Below, piece by piece: positions 7,569 through 13,954 of a stretch of DNA of 23,659 nt. A program made the translations under genes and the position numbers. The stretch lies in contig DGQT01000032.1 in assembly GCA_002390845.1 (NCBI GenBank), forward strand, positions 29,143 to 52,801, written 5' to 3'. The notes under the pieces were generated by a model. It worked only from the letters and a program-made list of their open reading frames with translations. It was not told the origin of the DNA and did not search any database. Source of the stretch: Chitinophagaceae bacterium UBA4407 (GTDB lineage Bacteria > Bacteroidota > Bacteroidia > Chitinophagales > Chitinophagaceae). How positions within the stretch are numbered: the stretch's first letter is position 1; every line of letters starts with the position of its first letter.

Positions 7569-8891
7569 ATGAGAAAATTCTATCTTTCATTATTGGCACT
7601 TACACTATTATCAATTTCTTTAATTAGCCAGGCTCAACAGAGGCTTGGCCCGGTAACAAAACAAAAAGCTACAGTGTTACCAGAACTCAGTTCAAATTTT
7701 CGGACACCCGGTACAACATCTGATTGTGATACCACCTATTTAAATCAAGCTTTCGAAAATTGGTCTGATTATTATTACACAACATCATACCCCGGATATA
7801 TTTTCGGTGTAATTAACTACCCCGGGTTTACATTTAAACAGTCCGGCAACTTTTTTGACTTATCTGGAACTTCATACAGTTACATTACAGGAGCGGCCAT
7901 ATTATTTAACTTCGCAAACAGTAATGTTGCATCCGAACTGAATAAGAATGTGATTTTTCATGTATACGATGACAATGGAGGAATCCCCGGAAATGAAATA
8001 GGATCAACCTCCTTAACGCTGGGGCAAATAAAAGCGGATGTAAAGGATGGAAATTTTACAGTTGTTAATTTTCCTACGGCCCTTGCATTGCCAGTTTCTC
8101 AACAATTTTATGTTACGGTAGATTATTCAGCTTTTAAATGGGCTGGTTCAACCCGCGACTCTTTAAGCGTTGGTGCATCAGGTGATGATGAAGATTTAAG
8201 TATTGCTTATCAATATTCCCAGCAACTGGGCGGATGGTATGCTGTTTCCGATGTTTGGGGTGCATCAGGCGATCCGTTAAATGTATCATTATGGGTATTC
8301 CCATTTGTTAGTACAAGTGAAGCCGGATGTTCTTCTTTACCCGTAAAACTCCTCTCCTTCAACGCCGAGCGCAAAAGCAACGACGTAACACTTAGCTGGA
8401 AAATCAGCAACGAACTAAACATGAAACAGTATGAACTGGAGCGTGCTGACAATAACGGCAACTTTAAGACCGTTGCCACTGTTAAGTCTTTAAACAGTTT
8501 GAAAGATCAGTCTTACACAGTAACAGATAAGAACGCATTTAACCTTGCAGCCTCAGTTCAATACCGCCTGAAACAGGTTGATGGCGATGGATCGGTAAAT
8601 TATTCAAGGGTAGTTACGGTAAAATCAACTGCCGTTATTACAGATGTAACTTTTGCAAATCCTTTCAACGGGTCGCTTAAACTGCAGCTTAACCTTGCAG
8701 CTTCACAGCTTGTTTCAGTAAGCCTTTACGACATGCAGGGCAAACTGGTTGCTTCTGAAAAACCCACCATGTACAACGCATCTGCAAGTACGATTATCTT
8801 AAATTCAACTGCAAATCTTAAGAGCGGGTTGTATGTTCTTAAATTAAATGCAGGTACAGAACAGGCCGTTTACAAAGTAGTGAAACAATAA
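7569..8891 (+). CDS. Secreted protein with T9SS type A C-terminal sorting domain
   Basis: This 440-aa exported protein has a signal peptide (residues 1 to about 22, cleavage near SQA-QQ). Residues 25-250 form a region I do not recognise; it contains two cysteines (C53, C254) and beta-rich text. The second half starts with LPVKLLSFNA (257-266) and continues with WKISNELNMKQYELER and YRLKQVDGDG, the fibronectin-III-like module common before T9SS sorting domains. The last 80 residues carry the sorting domain (NPFNGSLKLQL, VSLYDMQGKLV, LKSGLYVLKL, ending KVVKQ). Such proteins cross the outer membrane by the type IX system and are usually anchored to surface lipopolysaccharide or released. The N-terminal function is unknown. 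It has its own promoter and terminator, so it is probably monocistronic. Confidence 0.88.
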   Translation: MRKFYLSLLALTLLSISLISQAQQRLGPVTKQKATVLPELSSNFRTPGTTSDCDTTYLNQAFENWSDYYYTTSYPGYIFGVINYPGFTFKQSGNFFDLSGTSYSYITGAAILFNFANSNVASELNKNVIFHVYDDNGGIPGNEIGSTSLTLGQIKADVKDGNFTVVNFPTALALPVSQQFYVTVDYSAFKWAGSTRDSLSVGASGDDEDLSIAYQYSQQLGGWYAVSDVWGASGDPLNVSLWVFPFVSTSEAGCSSLPVKLLSFNAERKSNDVTLSWKISNELNMKQYELERADNNGNFKTVATVKSLNSLKDQSYTVTDKNAFNLAASVQYRLKQVDGDGSVNYSRVVTVKSTAVITDVTFANPFNGSLKLQLNLAASQLVSVSLYDMQGKLVASEKPTMYNASASTIILNSTANLKSGLYVLKLNAGTEQAVYKVVKQ

Positions 8892-8911
8892 AAACAAACA
8901 TCATTAACCAT

Positions 8912-8942
8912 AAAAAGGCGGTGCTAAAGCATCGCCTTTTTT
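8912..8942 (+). terminator. Intrinsic terminator after the first T9SS gene
   Basis: GGCGGTGC (8917-8924) pairs with GCATCGCC (8929-8936) with one G-T wobble and a TAAA loop. The stem is preceded by an A tract and followed by TTTTTT, so it could work in both directions. Confidence 0.9.
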
Positions 8943-8971
8943 ACTTACAACAGGGGGTAGGAAATTAAAAA

Positions 8972-9230
8972 TATTATGAGCCCAACAGCATTACTACTAT
9001 CAGTTTTACTTGCGTCGCACACTGCACCGGCAACAATTCTATTGAACAATCCGGTGCAGTCTTGCTTTGTTTTTGCGCAACTTTTTTGATCATGCACTAA
9101 TATTCACAAACCCGCATTAAAACATTTTCGAACGCTGTAAAACTGTTGCACATTGCAGCCTTCAATTCTGCTGTACAAGTGTGCGACGCAAGAAAAGTTC
9201 AATATTACTGCCAATGCCGGGCAAATAAAA
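8972..9230. repeat. Dispersed symmetric repeat, copy 4 (182-bp inner unit with own hairpin)
   Basis: The inner termini TTGCGTCGCACA (9010-9021) and TGTGCGACGCAA (9180-9191) are perfect inverted repeats of 12 bp. The right arm is complete (GTACAAGTGTGCGACGCAA, 9173-9191). Inside the left end, ACTGCACCGG (9021-9030) and CCGGTGCAGT (9051-9060) form a perfect 10-bp stem. Outer flanks are TATGAGCCCAACAGC on the left (about 8974) and AATGCCGGGCAAATAAAAA on the right (about 9213-9231). Confidence 0.85.
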
Positions 9231-9239
9231 ATTACTCCA

Positions 9240-9290
9240 AAATTTTATCAGCGTGAGGTTTACATTTGCAGCGCACTGATAAAATTTATC
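9240..9290. promoter_or_regulatory. Inverted repeat enclosing a -7 promoter element
   Basis: AAATTTTATCAG (9240-9251) and CTGATAAAATTT (9276-9287) are perfect 12-bp inverted repeats with a 24-base spacer. The second arm runs into GATAAAATTTATC (9278-9290), itself palindromic. The spacer contains TACATTTG (9261-9268), a perfect TAnnTTTG box on the plus strand. An operator around the promoter of the second T9SS gene is possible; the leader would be about 150 bases long. Confidence 0.4.
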
Positions 9291-9428
9291 GGGTAACTTA
9301 ACCGGTACTGAATTAAAAATATATTAAACCGATGCAGTTTTATACGATGTAGCTGTTAACAAATAATTTAAAAATTCAATATTCATTCCATCAATTACAA
9401 ACTTCATTATCTTCCCAAAAAAATAATC

Positions 9429-10607
9429 ATGAAAAAAATATACCTGACTTCATTTGTAGCTTTTGTTTGTTCGGTTTGCTCGGTCAGGGCTCAGGTTCCT
9501 ACTTTAAATGAAAAATTCGATGTTTTTCCATCGTCGTGGACGGTAATAAACCAGTCTGACCCTGTGGGAACTTTAGCATGGTATAAGCCAGCTTCAGCCG
9601 ATGAATTTCCTGCAAATTCAGGCGATGCTGTTTCTATGGCGGTTGCAGATTATCAAAGCATTGAAGATAATAACAGCGGCACCATCAGTAACTGGTTGCT
9701 CACCCCCGAATTGAACTTACAGAACGGGGCAATATTAAAATTCTGGACAAGAACCGCAACGGCATCGCCATATCCAGACAGGTTAGAAGTAAGGTTAAGC
9801 AAAAATGGCCCGAGCATTAATGTTGGTACAAGTGCTGTTACTGTTGGTGATTTTACAACTCTATTAACTACTGTAAACCAGGACCTGGTACTTGGCGGTT
9901 ATCCCGAAACGTGGACAGAATATACCGTACAACTTTCAGGCATTACAGGCAGCACAACAGGAAGGGTAGCTTTCAGGTACTTTGTTACAGATGGTGGTTC
10001 TAATGGCTACTCTTCTTATTATATAGGGCTCGATGATGTTTCTTTTACACCTGGTACGCTTTCTGCAAATTTCCTAAATTTTGATGGTGCCGTTAAAGAC
10101 AACAACGTATTGCTTAACTGGTCAACATCAAGTGAATTGAACAATAAAGGTTTTGATGTTGAAAGAAGTACCAATAGCCAGGATTTTTCTACGATTGGTT
10201 TTGTAAAAGGAAATGGTACTACAGCCAATAAAAGCAATTACAATTTTACCGATGGCAACAAGTTTCTTTCGGGTAATATTTATTACCGCCTTAAACAAAT
10301 TGACCTTAATGGCAACTACAGGTATTCTAAAATTATACAGGTTAATATTCAGAACACATTTAAGTGGGGAATATATCCAAACCCTGTTGTAACAGATAGC
10401 TGGCTGCAACTGCAGCTTGCTGAAACGTCTAAAGTCAGCATACAGCTTGTTACTGCAAACGGCAGCATATTACAATCTGTTGATAAAGGCTTGTTACAGC
10501 CCGGCACATACAGTGTACCCTTAAATCTTAACAATGCAGCCAAAGGAACTTATTTTGCAAGGCTGATTGTTAATGGTAAAACCTACTCACAAACGATCAT
10601 TAAATAA
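9429..10607 (+). CDS. T9SS-secreted protein with choice-of-anchor J (cleaved-adhesin-like) domain
   Basis: This 392-aa exported protein has a signal peptide ending near VRA-QV (residue 22). Residues 27-206 form a MAM-like jelly-roll of the cleaved adhesin/choice-of-anchor J type: FDVFPSSWTVIN, the ISNWLLTPELNL motif, LKFWTRTA, VAFRYFV and YYIGLDDVSF are all characteristic. Residues 212-305 are a fibronectin-III-like module (LLNWSTSSELNNKGFDVERS, YYRLKQIDLNGNYRYSK) homologous to that in the preceding T9SS protein. The C-terminal type A sorting domain starts at WGIYPNP (about 313) and ends with the usual basic KGTYFARLIVNGKTYSQTIIK (final strand). It is probably surface-exposed and may bind carbohydrate or protein; the ligand is unknown. 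A terminator follows directly. Confidence 0.9.
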   Translation: MKKIYLTSFVAFVCSVCSVRAQVPTLNEKFDVFPSSWTVINQSDPVGTLAWYKPASADEFPANSGDAVSMAVADYQSIEDNNSGTISNWLLTPELNLQNGAILKFWTRTATASPYPDRLEVRLSKNGPSINVGTSAVTVGDFTTLLTTVNQDLVLGGYPETWTEYTVQLSGITGSTTGRVAFRYFVTDGGSNGYSSYYIGLDDVSFTPGTLSANFLNFDGAVKDNNVLLNWSTSSELNNKGFDVERSTNSQDFSTIGFVKGNGTTANKSNYNFTDGNKFLSGNIYYRLKQIDLNGNYRYSKIIQVNIQNTFKWGIYPNPVVTDSWLQLQLAETSKVSIQLVTANGSILQSVDKGLLQPGTYSVPLNLNNAAKGTYFARLIVNGKTYSQTIIK

Positions 10608-10628
10608 CCTGATTATTTTTTTGAAACA

Positions 10629-10653
10629 GCCTCCCTCCAAAGGAGGCTTTTTT
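10629..10653 (+). terminator. Intrinsic terminator after the second T9SS gene
   Basis: GCCTCC (10629-10634) pairs with GGAGGC (10642-10647) across a 7-base loop and is followed by TTTTTT. It lies 22 bases after the stop codon. Confidence 0.85.
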
Positions 10654-10684
10654 GTTGTTGCTCTTTTAAAGAATACGCATTTAA

Positions 10685-10782
10685 TTGCGTTGCTGCACCA
10701 AGCTGCGTATTGATACAACCGTACAAGCGAGTGACACAAGTAAAGCTCAATAGCAGCAGTATAGTTTAGTACAAAAAAAATC
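10685..10782. repeat. Dispersed symmetric repeat, copy 5 (decayed left arm)
   Basis: The right arm GTACAAGCGAGTGACACAA (10721-10739) is the GAGTGACACAA variant also seen, inverted, in copies 3 and 8. Its outer flank (GTAAAGCTCAATAGCAGCAG, then an A tract) follows to about 10780. The left side only shows TTGCGTTGCTGCACC (10685-10699), a plausible decayed arm. Confidence 0.65.
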
Positions 10783-10822
10783 TGAATGGTATATTTTAAC
10801 GCAACCTTTAAATAAGCGGCAT

Positions 10823-10830
10823 TACATTTG
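10823..10830 (+). promoter_or_regulatory. -7 promoter element for the first DUF4197 gene
   Basis: TACATTTG is a perfect match to TAnnTTTG, 23 bases upstream of the ATG at 10854. No clear TTTG is seen at the expected -33 position. Confidence 0.5.
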
Positions 10831-10853
10831 AATGCTTATCACAAAAAAAATTC

Positions 10854-11567
10854 ATGAAAAATTCTTTTATACTTTTCGCCTTTTTATTTGCTTCAATTAT
10901 TTCAGTTCAGGCACAATCGCCACTGGATATTCTCAAGAAAGTAACTTCAGGTAAAAGAAAAGATTCACTCAGCACAGGCGATGTGGTAAGTGGTTTAAAA
11001 GAAGCATTGAATACGGGCATTGGTAAAGGCACGGATAAACTTTCTGCAACAGATGGTTTTTTTAAAGATGCAGTGTTGAAAATACTGATGCCGGCTGAGG
11101 CACAAAAAGTTGAAAAAACATTACGCGGCATTGGCCTTGGCAAGCAGGTAGACGATGCAGTTCTTTCTATGAACCGTGCTGCCGAAGATGCAGCAAAAAA
11201 TGCAGCGCCCATCTTTTTAAATGCAGTAAAACAAATGAGTATTGGTGATGCCTGGGGTATTTTAAAAGGAGGCGATTCGGCTGCAACACAGTACCTGCGG
11301 CAAAAAACAACCACTTCACTTGAGCAAGCTTTCAGGCCGGTAATCGAAAAGTCACTCGAAAAAACCGGTGCCACAAAATACTGGAATACTGTTTTTACAA
11401 GCTACAATAAATTCTCGTTTAACAAGATCAATCCCGACCTAAGCAGCTACGTAACAGAAAAAGCCATGTCAGGTATTTTTTACGAAGTTGCCCTACAGGA
11501 AGCCCAGATACGCAAAGACCCGTTGGCCAGAACAAGTGACATACTGAAAAAAGTATTTGGGAATTAG
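10854..11567 (+). CDS. DUF4197 domain-containing protein, exported
   Basis: This 237-aa protein has a signal peptide (MKNSFILFAFLFASIISVQA, cleavage before QS), so it is probably periplasmic. The body matches DUF4197 throughout. GLKEALNTGIG and LSATDGFFKDAVLKILMP mark the N-terminal part. They are followed by MNRAAEDAAKNAAPIFLNAV, the segment around GDAWGILKGG with AATQYLRQKT, and a terminal helix ending ILKKVFGN. DUF4197 proteins are found mostly in Gram-negative bacteria and have no established function. The next gene downstream is a close paralogue whose export signal is of a different class. A -7 element lies just upstream. I cannot assign a role. Confidence 0.9.
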   Translation: MKNSFILFAFLFASIISVQAQSPLDILKKVTSGKRKDSLSTGDVVSGLKEALNTGIGKGTDKLSATDGFFKDAVLKILMPAEAQKVEKTLRGIGLGKQVDDAVLSMNRAAEDAAKNAAPIFLNAVKQMSIGDAWGILKGGDSAATQYLRQKTTTSLEQAFRPVIEKSLEKTGATKYWNTVFTSYNKFSFNKINPDLSSYVTEKAMSGIFYEVALQEAQIRKDPLARTSDILKKVFGN

Positions 11568-11582
11568 ATTATATGGAAGTAT

Positions 11583-11715
11583 GTTGAGCCAGGCTACAGA
11601 TATTTGACCAATCGTTCCTTGCACAGTTTATCCCGAACTTGTTTCGGAGCACACTGCAACTGCAACAATTCTTTTCAGTAATTCCTGCGTAGCTTGCTGC
11701 TCAATATTACAGCCA
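11583..11715. repeat. Dispersed symmetric repeat, copy 6 (strongly decayed)
   Basis: The left outer flank is well kept: TTGAGCCAGGCTACAGATA starts at 11584, then ATCGTTCCTTGCAC near 11611-11624 replaces the arm (copy 2 has ATCGTTCCTTGCGTCGCAC). CCGAAC at 11633-11638 recalls the core edge. The right side keeps only CTCAATATTACAGCC (about 11700-11714), matching the copy 4 right flank. It lies between the two DUF4197 paralogues. Confidence 0.5.
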
Positions 11716-11858
11716 CGTACATTGCAGCAATCGCAGAAACTAATTGAAGTTTTACCTGCTGTATTTATGTTTTACCATACACATTTTTTTCTCATATATC
11801 TTTACCATTCCGGAATTTTATTGTGTTCAAAAAATATTAATTCAACAATACCCGTTAC

Positions 11859-12572
11859 ATGAGAAAATTAATTTATGCAGTTTTATTCACCTGCACATTA
11901 AGCGGCTGCGATGTAGCACAGCAGGTACTTAACCAGGCGAACGCAACCGATGACCTTACCACAAATGATATCGTTGCAGGTTTAAAAGAAGCACTTACCG
12001 TAGGCACACAAAACAGCAGTAACCAGTTATCGCTTGCTGATGGTTTTTTTGCAAACGCTGCTATAAAAATACTGATGCCGCCCGAAGCACAAAAAGTAGA
12101 AAATACTTTGCGCAGCGTTGGCTTGGGCAGCGTTGTAGATAAAGCAATTCTTTCGATGAACCGCGCTGCAGAAGATGCAGCAAAATCTGCGTCGCCCATT
12201 TTTATCAATGCAATAAAACAAATGACCATTACAGATGCTATTGGTATTTTAAAAGGTGGCGATTTTGCGGCAACAAATTATTTTAAAGAAAAAACAACTG
12301 CTGCTTTAACTGAAGCATTCAGGCCATCGATTGATAATGCACTTACAAAAGTAAATGCCACAAAATACTGGAAAGATGTTTTTACAGCTTACAACAAATT
12401 CTCTGCAAACCCTGTGAACACTGACCTTAGCGCTTATGTAACTTCAAAAGCTGTTGACGGCATTTTTTACCAGGTAGGTCTTGAAGAACAAAAAATACGA
12501 AAAGACCCTGTAGCCCGTGTTTCAGACATTCTTAAAAAAGTATTTGGAAGTAAGGAAGCAACAGGCAACTAG
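11859..12572 (+). CDS. DUF4197 domain-containing lipoprotein (paralogue of the preceding gene)
   Basis: This 237-aa protein starts MRKLIYAVLFTCTLSGC, a lipoprotein signal with lipobox LSGC, so it should be membrane-anchored, unlike its upstream paralogue. The DUF4197 body is closely similar to that protein along its whole length: DGFFANAAIKILMPPEAQKV, LSMNRAAEDAAKSASPIF, ILKGGDFAATNYF and EAFRPSIDNAL (shown in pieces). The N-terminus after the cysteine differs most. The pair most likely arose by tandem duplication followed by divergence of the export signal. A weak -7-like TATCTTTA lies at about 11796-11803. No intrinsic terminator is visible after the stop; repeat copy 7 follows. Function unknown. 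Confidence 0.9.
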   Translation: MRKLIYAVLFTCTLSGCDVAQQVLNQANATDDLTTNDIVAGLKEALTVGTQNSSNQLSLADGFFANAAIKILMPPEAQKVENTLRSVGLGSVVDKAILSMNRAAEDAAKSASPIFINAIKQMTITDAIGILKGGDFAATNYFKEKTTAALTEAFRPSIDNALTKVNATKYWKDVFTAYNKFSANPVNTDLSAYVTSKAVDGIFYQVGLEEQKIRKDPVARVSDILKKVFGSKEATGN

Positions 12573-12590
12573 AAGTTCGAATGAAAGAAA

Positions 12591-12775
12591 ATTATTGGCC
12601 TGGCATTGGTTCTTTGGTTATCGCCTCTTGCGTCGCACCCTTTTGCGTTCAGATTATACCTGGGCAATAAATACAGCACCTTTGCGTAAAATTGTCCAAT
12701 TATGTTGCAAACGTACCAGTGTGCGACGCAAGAAAAGCTTCATAGTAATTCTTTAGCATGGCTATTAAAAAGATT
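12591..12775. repeat. Dispersed symmetric repeat, copy 7 (104-bp inner unit)
   Basis: The left arm is TTGCGTCGCACCCTTTTGCG (12628-12647) and the right arm GTACCAGTGTGCGACGCAA (12713-12731). The terminal 11 bases are perfect inverted repeats. The core is AT-rich and unlike the cores of copies 2, 3, 4 and 8. Outer flanks are ATTATTGGCCTGGC (12591-12604) and AGCATGGCTATTAAAAA (about 12755-12771). It lies between the convergent DUF4197 lipoprotein and DUF2805 genes. Confidence 0.85.
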
Positions 12776-12785
12776 TCTGTAATAA

Positions 12786-13067
12786 TTACCGCTTCGTAAT
12801 TTTGTTTAGACTGATTGTTTTTTGCATGCTGCATTTAAAACGAAATGTATCGCGGCCCATTAAATGAAAATGCTTCGTACGTCTTGCCTGCACACGTTTT
12901 CGCCACATATAGAAACTGCTGCGTTTCATGTGCGTACGCATGAGTTTTATCACTTCTTTTTCGCATAAACCAAATTGAAATTCGATGGCCTCAAAAGTTG
13001 TTCTGTCTTCCCATGCCATTTCAATAACACGGTCAATATCTGGTAAAGTAAGCAGTTGAGTTTTCAT
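12786..13067 (-). CDS. DUF2805 / TIGR03643 family protein
   Basis: This small 93-aa cytosolic protein carries the family core nearly unchanged. LPDIDRVIEMAWEDRTTFEA and IEFQFGLCEKEVIKLMR form a helix-turn-helix-like region (about residues 8-45). SSFYMWRKRVQARRTKH follows at about residues 50-66. The tail from residue 67 is basic and variable. The fold suggests nucleic-acid binding, but no function is established. It is divergent from the beta-barrel gene, sharing a 99-bp intergenic region, and convergent with the DUF4197 lipoprotein gene. Confidence 0.88.
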   Translation of the reverse strand: MKTQLLTLPDIDRVIEMAWEDRTTFEAIEFQFGLCEKEVIKLMRTHMKRSSFYMWRKRVQARRTKHFHLMGRDTFRFKCSMQKTISLNKITKR

Positions 13068-13166
13068 TTTATAAAATCCTTTAACAATACTTAATCAAAA
13101 GGGTTCGTTATTAGAATTGATTATGGCACGACAATTGAAATTTACAAGGCAATAAAAATAAAAGCT

Positions 13167-13778
13167 ATGAAAAAAATTATTTTATCAGCATTAGTAATCA
13201 TCACTTTCTCATCCCTTGCAATAGCACAGAAAAAGGATGATGGTTTCAAATTTCATCTTGGTATAAAAGGGGGTGCTAATATGAATAAGATTAACGGGCA
13301 ATCTTTCAAAGATGGGTACGAATTGGGTTACCAGGTTGGCGCATTCGCAGAAATTGATTTGAATAAAAATATAGGCATTCAGCCTGAAGTTTTATTCAGC
13401 CAGAGCAGTACAAAAGTTGCTCAGGGTTTTAAAGACATTTATCAGAATATAGACAATGCTGTGCTTGATGATAATGTAAGGCTTAACTATTTAAGCGTTC
13501 CTGTTCTTTTGAGGATCAATGCAGGCAAGCTGCTTACATTTCATGTAGGCCCTGAATTCAGTATATTGGTAAATGATCATGAAAATCTTTTAGAAAATGG
13601 CCAGAATGCCTTTAAAAAGGGAGATTTTGGAATGATTGCAGGAGCCCAGGTAAATCTTGGAACACTTCGTATTTACGGGCGGTACAATGTAGGTCTTACA
13701 AATATAAACGACATTGACAATAAAGATAAATGGAAGAACCAGCAACTTCAGCTTGGTTTGGGCCTGAGGCTTTTATAA
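13167..13778 (+). CDS. PorT-family outer-membrane beta-barrel protein
   Basis: This 203-aa protein has a clear signal peptide (MKKIILSALVIITFSSLAIA, cleavage before QKK). The remainder consists of alternating beta-strands typical of the OMP_b-brl_2/PorT group. FHLGIKGGANMNKING opens the first strand pair, followed by GYQVGAFAEIDLNKNIGIQP and EVLFSQ. LNYLSVPVLLRIN and LTFHVGPEFSIL then lead to a final strand ending LQLGLGLRLL. An eight-stranded small barrel in the outer membrane is expected. PorT itself is a T9SS component, but family members are many and diverse, so membership does not imply a T9SS role here. A strong terminator follows, so it is probably monocistronic. Confidence 0.88.
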   Translation: MKKIILSALVIITFSSLAIAQKKDDGFKFHLGIKGGANMNKINGQSFKDGYELGYQVGAFAEIDLNKNIGIQPEVLFSQSSTKVAQGFKDIYQNIDNAVLDDNVRLNYLSVPVLLRINAGKLLTFHVGPEFSILVNDHENLLENGQNAFKKGDFGMIAGAQVNLGTLRIYGRYNVGLTNINDIDNKDKWKNQQLQLGLGLRLL

Positions 13779-13795
13779 AACATATTTCTGATTGT

Positions 13796-13831
13796 AAAAA
13801 GACACCGTGATGCATCACGGTGTCTTTTTTT
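13796..13831 (+). terminator. Strong intrinsic terminator after the beta-barrel gene
   Basis: GACACCGTGA (13801-13810) and TCACGGTGTC (13815-13824) form a perfect stem with the loop TGCA. It is flanked by AAAAA upstream and seven Ts downstream. Confidence 0.95.
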
Positions 13832-13954
13832 GCGCCAATTTGTTCAGGTTTAGTTCTTTATTTTGCTTTGGCATTTTAATTGACTACTAAGCTTTCCACT
13901 ATTTAAGCCGGATATAGAATACGGTAATGACAATTTGACTTTTAAGAAAAAAAC

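Larger units (their letters stand above)
8892..9428. other. 537-bp intergenic region between the two T9SS genes
   Basis: From left to right it holds an intrinsic terminator, repeat copy 4 and an inverted repeat containing a candidate promoter. An AT-rich leader of about 140 bases then runs to the ATG at 9429. I see no plausible protein-coding frame or known RNA in it. Confidence 0.7.
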
